A stretch of 16,774 nt of DNA from an uncultured Collinsella sp. (GTDB lineage: Bacteria > Actinomycetota > Coriobacteriia > Coriobacteriales > Coriobacteriaceae), in the NCBI GenBank assembly GCA_902494555.1, contig CABUTR010000034.1, forward strand, positions 1-16,774, in the 5' to 3' direction. The stretch's first letter is position 1; each line of letters begins with the position of its first letter. The position numbers and the translations under genes were made by a program. Positions 1-6,246 of the stretch are shown here, in pieces. Below the pieces are notes generated by a model. The model had not been told where the DNA came from, ran no database searches, and was given only the letters and a program-made list of their open reading frames with translations.

Positions 1-100
1 AGCAACCTTAATATGTCTCAGGACCGCCCCCTCCGCCGCACACTGGGAACGTGCCACGCACTTTACCTGCGTAAACAATGTGAGTGAAATATGAATCTCG

Positions 101-126
101 ATGGATACGCCCGCAGCCGTGTATAC
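101..126 (+). repeat. 26-nt element, copy 1, in the rplC leader
   Basis: The element starts ATGGATACGCCCG and ends CCGTGTATAC. It matches the element at 1966-1991 at 23 of 26 positions. ATACG at 105-109 can pair with CGTGT at 118-122 around an 8-nt loop; the T at 106 makes a U.G wobble where the other copy has C, so that difference keeps the stem. A TATGAAT stretch at 90-96 lies just upstream, but no good -35 box is visible. Whether it acts as DNA or RNA is not known. Confidence 0.6.
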
Positions 127-143
127 TAAACAGCTGTGTGAAA

Positions 144-290
144 CCAGGGGAGTATTCTGGCTGGACAAAATGCCTGCTTAATAGGGTTGTCAGGTAGTCC
201 GGGCGAAATACAAGGCTGGGGAGCACGTCGTGTAAGTAGTGGTCCTCTAGGGGCGTACGCTCGGTGGTGTACGCATTGTCCCAAGACCAC
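144..290 (+). promoter_or_regulatory. structured leader RNA upstream of rplC
   Basis: The 310 bp before rplC hold no convincing gene. The part nearest the gene can form three hairpins. CCAG 144-147 pairs with CTGG 157-160. CTGGAC 161-166 pairs with GTCCGG 197-202 (one wobble) and encloses CCTG 173-176 with CAGG 191-194. The best helix is GTGGTC 239-244 with GACCAC 285-290, then GGG 250-252 with CCC 280-282, then GCGTAC 253-258 with GTACGC 269-274. The last helix ends 20 nt before the rplC start, which has only a weak Shine-Dalgarno sequence. This would suit translational feedback by a ribosomal protein, as known for the S10 leader of E. coli; no sequence match to that leader is claimed. Confidence 0.5.
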
Positions 291-310
291 GCGAGAGTTG
301 GGATCATATC

Positions 311-931
311 TTGATCAGCATGATTCTCGGCCGCAAGATTGGCATGACCCAGGTTTGGGACGAGGACGACAACGTCGTTCCCGTCACGGTCATCCAGGCT
401 GGCCCCTGCGCTGTCTCGCAGGTTAAAACTCAGGCAACCGACGGCTATGACGCCGTCCAGATCGGTTTCGGCGACATCAAGGCCAAGAACGTGAACAAGC
501 CCATGGCTGGTCACTTCGCCAAGGCTGGCGTCGAGCCTGTCCGCTTCCTTCGTGAGGTCCGCGTCGAGAACGGCGAGGAGCACAAGGTCGGCGAGGTCGT
601 TACCGTCGCTGATTTCGCTGATGTCGAGAAGGTCGACGTCATCGGTACCTCCAAGGGTAAGGGCTTCCAGGGTCGCATCAAGCGCTGGGGTCAGCGCCGC
701 GGTCCTATGACGCATGGTTCTCACTTCCAGCGTCACCCCGGTTCTATCGGTCAGTGCGCCTATCCTGCGCGCGTCCTCAAGGGCGTCAAGATGGCCGGTC
801 ACATGGGTAACGAGCGCGTTACCGTCAAGAACCTTTCCGTTGTCCGCATCGATGCCGAGCAGAACCTCATCTTGGTCAAGGGCGCTGTCCCGGGTGCCAA
901 GAATGGTCTCGTCGCCATCCGTATGGCCTAA
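311..931 (+). CDS. rplC: 50S ribosomal protein L3
   Basis: uL3, an early-assembly 23S rRNA binding protein that reaches toward the peptidyl transferase centre. It is 206 aa, a normal bacterial length. The N-terminus ILGRKIGMTQVW and the central loop rich in Gly, Arg and His (MTHGSHFQRHPGSIG, near residues 135-149) are family hallmarks. I prefer the TTG start at 311 (MISMILGRKIG), because most L3 proteins have 2-4 residues before ILG/K; the ATG at 320 is the alternative. Neither has a strong Shine-Dalgarno sequence: only GGGA at 300-303 is near the TTG. That is unusual beside the strong sites elsewhere in the cluster and fits a regulated start below the structured leader. It is followed after 46 nt by rplD. 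rpsJ, normally just upstream, is not in the preceding 310 bp. Confidence 0.97.
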   Translation: MISMILGRKIGMTQVWDEDDNVVPVTVIQAGPCAVSQVKTQATDGYDAVQIGFGDIKAKNVNKPMAGHFAKAGVEPVRFLREVRVENGEEHKVGEVVTVADFADVEKVDVIGTSKGKGFQGRIKRWGQRRGPMTHGSHFQRHPGSIGQCAYPARVLKGVKMAGHMGNERVTVKNLSVVRIDAEQNLILVKGAVPGAKNGLVAIRMA

Positions 932-977
932 GGGCCCAGCCCATTTAGCCCAGCGTCATACCAAGGAGAACACTTAA

Positions 978-1604
978 ATGGCAAAGTTTGAAGTAAAGAA
1001 CAGCGAGGGCAAGAAGGTCGCCGAGGCCGAGCTCGCCGCTGAGGTGTACGGCATCGAGCCGAACATCCACGTTATGCACCACATCGTCAAGTGCCAGATG
1101 GCCTCTTGGCGTCAGGGCACCCAGTCTGCTAAGGGTCGCTCTGAGGTTTCCGGTGGCGGCAAGAAGCCTTGGCGTCAGAAGGGCACCGGCCGTGCCCGCC
1201 AGGGTTCCATCCGTGCTGCCCAGTGGCGTCACGGTGGCGTCGTCTTCGCCCCCAAGCCCCGTTCCTACGCTAAGCGTATGAACAACAAGGAGGTCAAGCT
1301 GGCTATGCGCTCTGCGCTGTCCGCCAAGCTGGCCGATGGCGAGCTCGTGCTCGTCGACGACTACGGCTTCGAGAAGCCTTCCACCAAGGCTGCCGTCGCT
1401 ATGCTCAAGGCTCTCGGCCTTGAGGGCAAGCGTCTGACCATCATCGTTCGCGATGAGGACGTCAACGCCTACCTGTCGTTCCGCAACATTCCCAAGACGT
1501 TCATCATCACCGCTGACGAGGCCAACACTTACGATCTCGTCAACAACAACGCTGTGCTGATGCCCGCCGACATCGCCGCTCACTTCGGGGAGGTGCTTGC
1601 ATAA
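978..1604 (+). CDS. rplD: 50S ribosomal protein L4
   Basis: uL4, 208 aa, binds domain I of 23S rRNA and lines the peptide exit tunnel with a long basic loop. The loop is visible as KKPWRQKGTGRARQGS at about residues 61-76, followed by RHGGVVFAPKPRSY. In E. coli L4 is also the autogenous repressor of the S10 operon and acts on the leader; a similar role here is inference. The ATG at 978 follows AAGGAG at 963-968. The stop TAA ends at 1604 and the rplW ATG begins at 1605, so the two are probably translationally coupled. Confidence 0.98.
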   Translation: MAKFEVKNSEGKKVAEAELAAEVYGIEPNIHVMHHIVKCQMASWRQGTQSAKGRSEVSGGGKKPWRQKGTGRARQGSIRAAQWRHGGVVFAPKPRSYAKRMNNKEVKLAMRSALSAKLADGELVLVDDYGFEKPSTKAAVAMLKALGLEGKRLTIIVRDEDVNAYLSFRNIPKTFIITADEANTYDLVNNNAVLMPADIAAHFGEVLA

Positions 1605-1892
1605 ATGACCGCCCACGAGATCATCATCCGTCCGATCGTGTCCGAGCGTTCCTTCTCCGGCATGGAGCTGAACAAGTACACGTTCGAGGTCGCCAAGGAT
1701 GCTAACAAGTATCAGATCAAGGACGCTGTCGAGGAGATCTTCGGCGTCAAGGTCGTTCGCGTGAACACCCTGACGGTCAAGCCCAAGACCAAGCGCGTGC
1801 GCTATGTCGCCGGCAAGACCCGTTCTTGGAAGAAGGCCATCGTCACGCTGGCCGAGGGCGACACCATCGAGGTCTTTGGCAACCAGGCCTAA
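1605..1892 (+). CDS. rplW: 50S ribosomal protein L23
   Basis: uL23, 95 aa, sits at the exit of the peptide tunnel and is the docking site for signal recognition particle and trigger factor. The N-terminal IIIRPIVSERS and the central KYTFEVAKDANKYQIKDAVE followed by the FGVKVVRVNT strand are typical. Its start directly abuts the L4 stop; GGGGAGG at 1587-1593, inside the end of rplD, is the ribosome binding site. A 179-nt structured gap follows before rplB, the widest intergenic space in the cluster after the region before rplC. Confidence 0.98.
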   Translation: MTAHEIIIRPIVSERSFSGMELNKYTFEVAKDANKYQIKDAVEEIFGVKVVRVNTLTVKPKTKRVRYVAGKTRSWKKAIVTLAEGDTIEVFGNQA

Positions 1893-1909
1893 GACTCGCT
1901 GCTGTTGAG

Positions 1910-1947
1910 TGAGCTCATGCCTCCCAAATAGGGGAGGCGGGAGCTCA
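1910..1947 (+). terminator. long hairpin between rplW and rplB (attenuator or weak terminator)
   Basis: GAGCTC 1911-1916 pairs with GAGCTC 1941-1946. GCCTCCC 1919-1925 pairs with GGGAGGC 1932-1938. One mismatch and one U.G pair lie between these helices, an extra T-A pair at 1910/1947 closes the base, and the loop is 6 nt. TTTT follows at 1951-1954, interrupted by AAGG. The stem is strong enough for an intrinsic terminator but the U-tract is poor, so partial termination, processing or attenuation is more likely than full termination. Confidence 0.55.
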
Positions 1948-1965
1948 AGGTTTTGGGCGTATAAA

Positions 1966-1991
1966 ATGGACACGCCCGGAACCGTGTATAC
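1966..1991 (+). repeat. 26-nt element, copy 2, in the rplB leader
   Basis: It starts ATGGACACGCCCG and ends CCGTGTATAC, and matches 101-126 at 23 of 26 positions. Here ACACG 1970-1974 pairs perfectly with CGTGT 1983-1987. CCGGA 1976-1980 could instead pair with TCCGG 1993-1997. TATAAA at 1960-1965 just upstream could be a -10 box, but I see no good -35. Confidence 0.6.
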
Positions 1992-2000
1992 GTCCGGTGT

Positions 2001-2041
2001 CATCGCACCCGAGGCAGAACCTCGAATCCCTGTCTGCGATG
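2001..2041 (+). promoter_or_regulatory. nested stem-loop in the rplB leader
   Basis: CATCGCA 2001-2007 pairs with TGCGATG 2035-2041, a 7-bp outer helix. It encloses CGAGG 2010-2014 with CCTCG 2020-2024 around a 5-nt loop. It ends about 17 nt before the Shine-Dalgarno GAAAGGGA of rplB. Together with the hairpin at 1910-1947 and the 26-nt element it forms a structured leader, a plausible feedback target for a ribosomal protein. Confidence 0.45.
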
Positions 2042-2071
2042 GCTAACGGATTCCTATTGAAAGGGATTGTA

Positions 2072-2902
2072 ATGGCTGTAAAGCACCTTAAGCCGACCTC
2101 CGCTGGTAGGCGTTGGCAGACGATCTCCGACTTCTCCGAGATCACCTGCACCAAGCCCGAGAAGTCTCTTCTCGAGCCCCTGCCCAAGAAGGCCGGTCGT
2201 AACAACAACGGCCGCATCACCACCCGCCACCAGGGTGGCGGCGTGAAGCGTCGTTACCGCGTGATCGACTTCAAGCGCAACAAGGACGGCGTGCCCGCCA
2301 AGGTTGCCACGATCGAGTACGATCCGAACCGTTCCGCTCGCATCGCTCTGCTGCACTACGCTGACGGTGAGAAGCGCTACATCCTGGCCCCCAAGGGCCT
2401 CGAGGTCGGTCAGACCATCATGTCCGGTTCTGACGCCGACATCAAGCCGGGCAACGCTCTGCCCCTCGCCGACATCCCCGTCGGTACGCTCATCCACGCC
2501 GTCGAGTTCCAGCCGGGCAAGGGCGCTGCTATCGCCCGTTCCGCCGGTAACTCCTGCCAGCTGATGGGTAAGGAGGGCAAGTACGCTATCGTCCGTATGC
2601 CTTCCTCCGAGATGCGCCGCATCCTCGTTACCTGCCGCGCCACCGTTGGTGAGGTCGGCAACGCCGATCACTCCAACATCGTCATCGGCAAGGCCGGCCG
2701 TAAGCGTCACATGAACGTGCGCCCGACCGTCCGCGGTACCGTCATGAACCCTGTCGACCACCCGCACGGCGGTGGTGAGGGCAAGAACCACACCTCTGGT
2801 CGTCCCTCCGTTACCCCCTGGGGTAAGCCGACGAAGGGCCTTCGTACGCGCAAGAAGAAGAAGGTCTCGAACCAGCACATCATTCGTCGCCGTAAGAAGT
2901 AA
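2072..2902 (+). CDS. rplB: 50S ribosomal protein L2
   Basis: uL2, 276 aa, one of the largest and most conserved ribosomal proteins, needed for subunit joining and peptidyl transferase activity. The N-terminus KHLKPTSAGRRWQTISDF, the motif GRITTRHQGGGVKRRYR and the HPHGGGEG loop at residues 230-237, with its functionally important histidine, are all present, followed by the basic C-terminus. The reading frame is open further upstream to 1997, but ATG 2072 is chosen: it is preceded by GAAAGGGA at 2059-2066 and gives the standard MAVKHLKP start and normal length. It follows a structured gap and opens the second block of the cluster. Confidence 0.98.
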   Translation: MAVKHLKPTSAGRRWQTISDFSEITCTKPEKSLLEPLPKKAGRNNNGRITTRHQGGGVKRRYRVIDFKRNKDGVPAKVATIEYDPNRSARIALLHYADGEKRYILAPKGLEVGQTIMSGSDADIKPGNALPLADIPVGTLIHAVEFQPGKGAAIARSAGNSCQLMGKEGKYAIVRMPSSEMRRILVTCRATVGEVGNADHSNIVIGKAGRKRHMNVRPTVRGTVMNPVDHPHGGGEGKNHTSGRPSVTPWGKPTKGLRTRKKKKVSNQHIIRRRKK

Positions 2903-2934
2903 TTTCGGATACCGAGTTTTAGGAGAAAGCACTT

Positions 2935-3195
2935 ATGAGCAGAAGTCTCAAAAAGGGCCCGTTCGTGGAGACTCGCCTTCTCTCGCGTATCACCGCGATG
3001 AACGAGGCTGGCAAGAAGGACGTCGTGAAGACCTGGTCCCGCGCGTCCACCATCTTCCCCGAGATGGTTGGTCACACCATCGCCGTCCACGACGGCCGCA
3101 AGCATGTGCCCGTGTATGTTACCGAGTCCATGGTTGGTCACAAGCTCGGCGAGTTCGCGCCGACTCGTACGTTCCGTGGCCACAAGTCCAAATAG
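2935..3195 (+). CDS. rpsS: 30S ribosomal protein S19
   Basis: uS19 sits in the head of the small subunit, where it contacts S13 and the A-site finger. At 86 aa it is a little shorter than the usual 91-93 because the tail after FRGHKSK is truncated; the conserved body (SLKKGPFV, RASTIFPEMVGHTIAVHDGR, VGHKLGEFAPTRTFRGH) is intact, so this is not a broken gene. AGGAG at 2922-2926 precedes the ATG. It follows rplB by 32 nt and precedes rplV by 14 nt. Confidence 0.98.
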   Translation: MSRSLKKGPFVETRLLSRITAMNEAGKKDVVKTWSRASTIFPEMVGHTIAVHDGRKHVPVYVTESMVGHKLGEFAPTRTFRGHKSK

Positions 3196-3209
3196 GGGGT
3201 TAACCGTAA

Positions 3210-3581
3210 ATGGCAACTAAGTCTATTGAAACTGAGGCCACCGAGGTTCGCGCCGTCGCTAAGTACGTGCGTGTTTCCCCCAGCAAGGCCCGCCTGGTGG
3301 TCGATCTGATCCGCCGCAAGCCTGTCGCTCAGGCCTTCGACATCCTCCACTTCTGCGACCGCGCCGTCGCCGTGGATGTCGAGAAGGTTCTCCGTTCCGC
3401 CGTTGCGAACGCCGAGAACAACAACGGTCTGCGTGCCGACAACCTGGTTGTCGCCGCTGCCTATGTTGACGAGGGTCCGACGCTTAAGCGCATCCGTCCC
3501 CGCGCCAAGGGTTCCGCTTCTCGCATTCTGAAGCGTACTTCCCACATCACCGTCGTCGTTGCTCCTCGAAAGGAGGCGTAA
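3210..3581 (+). CDS. rplV: 50S ribosomal protein L22
   Basis: uL22, 123 aa, touches all 23S rRNA domains and sends a beta-hairpin into the exit tunnel, the site of macrolide resistance changes in other species. The conserved parts are AVAKYVRVSPSKARLVVDLIR (about residues 14-34), SAVANAENN and the hairpin TLKRIRPRAKGSASRILKR. There is a 10-12 residue N-terminal extension (MATKSIETEATE) compared with the shortest homologues. AGGGGG at 3194-3199, overlapping the rpsS stop, is the ribosome binding site. Confidence 0.98.
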   Translation: MATKSIETEATEVRAVAKYVRVSPSKARLVVDLIRRKPVAQAFDILHFCDRAVAVDVEKVLRSAVANAENNNGLRADNLVVAAAYVDEGPTLKRIRPRAKGSASRILKRTSHITVVVAPRKEA

Positions 3582-3587
3582 AGCTGT

Positions 3588-4298
3588 ATGGGTCAGAAAG
3601 TCTACCCCACCGGCTTCCGTCTTGGCATCACCGAGAACTGGCGCTCCCGCTGGTTCGCAGAGAAGGATTACGCTAAGACCCTCGGTAACGATCTCGAGAT
3701 CCGCAAGTACCTCGAGAAGCGTCTTTCCCGCGCAGCTGTCTCCCGCGTTGAGATCGAGCGCGCTGGCGACAAGGTGAAGGTCATCATCCTCACCGCTCGC
3801 CCCGGCGTTGTCATCGGTAAGAAGGGTGCCGAGATCGATACCCTCCGCACCGAGCTCGAGAAGGTCGCTGGCGTCTCCAAGGGCCAGCTCTCCGTCGACG
3901 TTGTCGAGATCAAGCGCCCCGAGCTCGACGCCAACCTCGTTGCTCAGTCTATCGCCGAGCAGCTTGAGGGCCGCGTTGCCTTCCGTCGCGCTATGCGCAA
4001 GGCTGTCCAGTCCGCCCGCAAGGCCGGCGCTAAGGGCATCCGTATCCAGTGCTCCGGTCGTCTCGGCGGTGCCGAGATGGGCCGTCGTGAGTGGTACCGC
4101 GAGGGTCGCGTGCCTCTGCACACCCTCCGTGCCAAGATCGACTACGGCACGGCCGTCGCCAGCACCACCATGGGCGCTTGCGGCGTGAAGGTCTGGATCT
4201 ACCTGGGCGAGAAGCTCCCGGGCCAGCCTGTTCCCAACCCTGCACTCGAGGGCTCTTCCCGTCCTCGTCGTCGTAACTCCGAGAGGAGGGGTCAGTAG
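3588..4298 (+). CDS. rpsC: 30S ribosomal protein S3
   Basis: uS3, 236 aa, lies at the mRNA entry channel and has helicase-related contacts. The N-terminus MGQKVYPTGFRLGI, the KH-type RNA binding loop VVIGKKGAEIDTLR (near residues 75-88) and the C-terminal GRLGGAEMGRREWYREGRVPLHTLRA region are diagnostic. The tail is basic and low complexity (RPRRRNSERRGQ). The AGGAGG that drives it lies inside the end of rplV at 3570-3575. Its stop TAG shares its last G with the GTG start of rplP. Confidence 0.98.
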   Translation: MGQKVYPTGFRLGITENWRSRWFAEKDYAKTLGNDLEIRKYLEKRLSRAAVSRVEIERAGDKVKVIILTARPGVVIGKKGAEIDTLRTELEKVAGVSKGQLSVDVVEIKRPELDANLVAQSIAEQLEGRVAFRRAMRKAVQSARKAGAKGIRIQCSGRLGGAEMGRREWYREGRVPLHTLRAKIDYGTAVASTTMGACGVKVWIYLGEKLPGQPVPNPALEGSSRPRRRNSERRGQ

Positions 4299-4801
4299 TG
4301 CTTGCCCCTAAGCGTATTCTTCACCGCAAGGTGCAGCGTGGCTCCATGAAGGGCCAGGCCAAGGGTAATACCGAGCTGCATTTCGGCGAGTTTGGTATCC
4401 AGGCTCTCGAGGCCCATTGGATCACCAACCGTCAGATCGAGGCCGCTCGTATTGCCATGACCCGCTACATGAAGCGTGGCGGTCGTGTCTACATCACGAT
4501 CTTCCCCGATAAGCCCATCACCAAGAAGCCTGCCGAGACTCGCATGGGTTCTGGTAAGGGTAACCCCGAGGAGTGGGTGGCCGTCGTCAAGCCCGGCCGC
4601 ATCATGTTCGAGGTCAAGGGCGTGCCCGAGGAGGTCGCTCGCGAGGCTCTGCGTCTTGCACAGCACAAGCTTCCCATCAAGACCAAGATTGTTGCTGCCA
4701 AGAACGCTGAGCAGCGCATCGAGAAGGAGATGGCTGAGGAGGCCGCTCTCGAGGCCAAGTGGGCTGCTGAGGACGCCGCCGCCGCCAAGGAGGAGAACTA
4801 A
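4298..4801 (+). CDS. rplP: 50S ribosomal protein L16, with C-terminal extension
   Basis: uL16 binds near the A site and the L7/L12 stalk base and is needed for late 50S assembly. The core is standard: MLAPKRILHRKVQRGSMKG, the GRVYITIFPDKPITKKPAETRMGSGKG loop and the PGRIMFEVKGV strand. The protein is 167 aa, about 25-30 longer than most L16. The excess is a charged, Ala/Glu-rich tail after KTKIVAAKN that would be helical. The GTG start at 4298 overlaps the rpsC stop by one base, and GAGAGGAGG at 4281-4289 serves it. The TAA at 4799-4801 overlaps the rpmC ATG by one base. Confidence 0.97.
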   Translation: MLAPKRILHRKVQRGSMKGQAKGNTELHFGEFGIQALEAHWITNRQIEAARIAMTRYMKRGGRVYITIFPDKPITKKPAETRMGSGKGNPEEWVAVVKPGRIMFEVKGVPEEVAREALRLAQHKLPIKTKIVAAKNAEQRIEKEMAEEAALEAKWAAEDAAAAKEEN

Positions 4802-5016
4802 TGAAGCCCGCAGAGATTCGTGAGCTCTCGGACGCTCAGCTCGTTGAGAAGCTGAAGGAAATGCGCGCCGAGCTCTTTAACCTTCGTTTCCAGATGGCCA
4901 CCAGCCAGCTGGACAACACCGCTCGCGTCAACACCGTGAAGAAGGACATCGCTCGCGTCCTCACGGAGCAGCGCGCCCGCGAGATCGCAGCGGAGAAGTC
5001 CGCTGTCGCCGAGTAG
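4801..5016 (+). CDS. rpmC: 50S ribosomal protein L29
   Basis: uL29, 71 aa, is a two-helix protein near the tunnel exit beside L23. The signature ELRAELFNLRFQ appears as EMRAELFNLRFQMATSQL, followed by the VKKDIARVLTEQR helix. The start overlaps the L16 stop (TAATG), which implies translational coupling; AAGGAGGAG within the end of rplP is its ribosome binding site. Confidence 0.97.
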   Translation: MKPAEIRELSDAQLVEKLKEMRAELFNLRFQMATSQLDNTARVNTVKKDIARVLTEQRAREIAAEKSAVAE

Positions 5017-5032
5017 GACCTAAGGAGAGAAC

Positions 5033-5293
5033 ATGACTGATTCGCGTAACTCGCGTAAGGTCCGTACGGGTGTCGTTACCTCCGTCTCCGGTGCCAAGAC
5101 CATTGTTGTCACCATCACCGAGCGCAAGCGTCACCCCAAGTACGGCAAGATGATGACCAGCTCCAAGAAGCTGCACGCTCACGACGAGGAGTGCACGGCT
5201 GGCGTGGGCGACACCGTCCGCGTTATGGAGACCCGTCCTATGTCCAAGATGAAGCGTTGGCGCCTCATCGAGGTCGTCGAGCGCGCTAAATAA
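5033..5293 (+). CDS. rpsQ: 30S ribosomal protein S17
   Basis: uS17, 86 aa, is an OB-fold primary 16S rRNA binder. The sequence RKVRTGVVTSVSGAKTIVV, the KRHPKYGKMM segment and the GDTVRVMETRPMSKMKRWRL strand match the family closely. TAAGGAGAG precedes the ATG. It ends the second block of the cluster: a 118-nt structured gap follows before rplN, at the point where the S10 and spc operons join in other bacteria. Confidence 0.98.
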   Translation: MTDSRNSRKVRTGVVTSVSGAKTIVVTITERKRHPKYGKMMTSSKKLHAHDEECTAGVGDTVRVMETRPMSKMKRWRLIEVVERAK

Positions 5294-5320
5294 GCAGTCG
5301 CTCTTACGACTTGTACGTTT

Positions 5321-5404
5321 CCGAAGATGTGCGTATGCCTGGCTTGCATACCACTGGCCGCATAAAGGCTGCGCACCTCTCTTCGGTTCTTAGTTCGGAG
5401 GAAC
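5321..5404 (+). promoter_or_regulatory. three-way-junction leader upstream of rplN
   Basis: The gap between rpsQ and rplN folds compactly. CCGAAGA 5321-5327 pairs with TCTTCGG 5380-5386. GTGC 5329-5332 pairs with GCAC 5373-5376. This helix encloses two hairpins: GTATGC 5333-5338 with GCATAC 5346-5351 (7-nt loop), and GGCC 5356-5359 with GGCT 5367-5370 (one wobble). A third hairpin, GTTC 5393-5396 with GAAC 5401-5404, presents part of the Shine-Dalgarno sequence (GGAG) in its loop. AGATGT 5325-5330 could instead pair with ACATCT 5403-5408, an alternative fold next to the ribosome binding site. This looks like a cis-regulatory RNA for the spc block. Confidence 0.6.
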
Positions 5405-5411
5405 ATCTACC

Positions 5412-5780
5412 ATGATTCAGATGCAAACCATGCTGAACGTCGCCGACAACTCCGGCGCTCGCAAGATTCGCTGCATCAAGGTGCTTGGCGGTTCCAAGCG
5501 TCGTTATGCAGGCATCGGCGATGTGTTCATCGGTGCTGTCCAGGAGGCTACCCCTGGCGCCAACGTCAAGAAGAAGGACGTTGTCCGTTGCGTCGTCGTT
5601 CGCACCGTTAAGGAGATCCGCCGCAAGGATGGCTCCTACATTCGCTTTGATGAGAACGCTTGCGTTGTCATCAACAACGATGGTTCGCCCGTCGGCACCC
5701 GTATCTTCGGGCCCGTCGCTCGCGAGCTTCGTGACAAGAAGTACATGAAGATCGTCTCGCTCGCTCCCGAGACCCTGTAG
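5412..5780 (+). CDS. rplN: 50S ribosomal protein L14
   Basis: uL14, 122 aa (exactly the usual length), forms intersubunit bridges and is where RsfS binds to silence ribosomes. The sequence MIQMQTMLNVADNSGARKI, the GDVFIGAVQEATPGANVKKKDVV segment and the C-terminal GTRIFGPVARELRDKKYMKIVSLAPE are nearly family consensus. CGGAGGA before the ATG is the ribosome binding site and lies in a small hairpin loop. In other bacteria rplN is the first gene of the spc operon; here it opens the third block behind a structured leader. Confidence 0.98.
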   Translation: MIQMQTMLNVADNSGARKIRCIKVLGGSKRRYAGIGDVFIGAVQEATPGANVKKKDVVRCVVVRTVKEIRRKDGSYIRFDENACVVINNDGSPVGTRIFGPVARELRDKKYMKIVSLAPETL

Positions 5781-5793
5781 TTAGGGGAGATAT

Positions 5794-6099
5794 ATGTATA
5801 TCAAGAAGGGCGATAAGGTCCAGGTTCTCTCTGGTAAGGATCGCGGCAAGCAGGGCGTTATCCTGCGTGCTCTCCCCGCCGAGAACAAGGTCGTTGTCGA
5901 GGGCGTTTCGGTCGTCAAGAAGGCCGTCAAGCCCAACGCTGCCAACCAGCAGGGCGGCATCGTTTCGCAGGAGGCTCCCATCGACGCCTCCAACGTCAAT
6001 CTCGTCTGCCCCGAGTGCGGTAAGGTTACCCGCGTCGGTCACGAGAAGGACGGCAAGAACAAGCTGCGCGTCTGCAAGAAGTGCGGCCACAAGTTCTAA
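5794..6099 (+). CDS. rplX: 50S ribosomal protein L24, zinc-ribbon form
   Basis: uL24, 101 aa, starts 50S assembly and lies near the tunnel exit. It begins with a KOW motif (KKGDKVQVLSGKDRGKQGVI). It keeps two CxxC pairs, Cys72/Cys75 and Cys94/Cys97, a likely zinc ribbon as in cysteine-containing L24 proteins. GGGGAG precedes the ATG by 5 nt. It is the last ribosomal gene here: a strong terminator follows, and rplE, its usual next neighbour, is absent from the following sequence. Confidence 0.97.
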   Translation: MYIKKGDKVQVLSGKDRGKQGVILRALPAENKVVVEGVSVVKKAVKPNAANQQGGIVSQEAPIDASNVNLVCPECGKVTRVGHEKDGKNKLRVCKKCGHKF

Positions 6100-6125
6100 G
6101 CTGCCCGCAACATCAAGTTGCTAGC

Positions 6126-6160
6126 AAAGGCCCGGATGCCACGGCACCCGGGCCTTTTTC
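6126..6160 (+). terminator. intrinsic terminator after rplX
   Basis: AAAGGCCCGG 6126-6135 pairs perfectly with CCGGGCCTTT 6148-6157, and the run of T continues to 6159. The loop can pair partly. This is a textbook rho-independent terminator and should end the ribosomal protein transcript. Confidence 0.93.
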
Positions 6161-6170
6161 TATCCCTACT

Positions 6171-6236
6171 CATTGGGAACAGACTTAAATGAGTGGAAGT
6201 CGCTTGGCATTCATTGGGGACAGACTAAAATAAGTG
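6171..6236. repeat. direct repeat pair of GGGGACAG type
   Basis: CATTGGGAACAGACTTAAAT plus GAGTG at 6171-6195 and CATTGGGGACAGACTAAAAT plus AAGTG at 6212-6236 match at 22 of 25 positions. The core GGGGACAG resembles intergenic REP-type repeats mobilised by REP-associated tyrosine transposases; no transposase is in the window, so this family link is inference. Confidence 0.6.
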
Positions 6237-6246
6237 CCGTTGAAAC

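Noticed and set aside
90..103. Strong promoter at the TATGAAT before the first 26-nt element
   Set aside because: No -35 hexamer lies at suitable spacing, so it is mentioned only as a possible -10.
8..802. Long minus-strand open frame opposite rplC
   Set aside because: It has no family features and lies antisense to a certain gene; it results from codon bias in the real frame.
2054..2932. Long minus-strand open frame opposite rplB
   Set aside because: Low-complexity Val/Gly/Asp-rich antisense translation of a conserved ribosomal gene, without a ribosome binding site.
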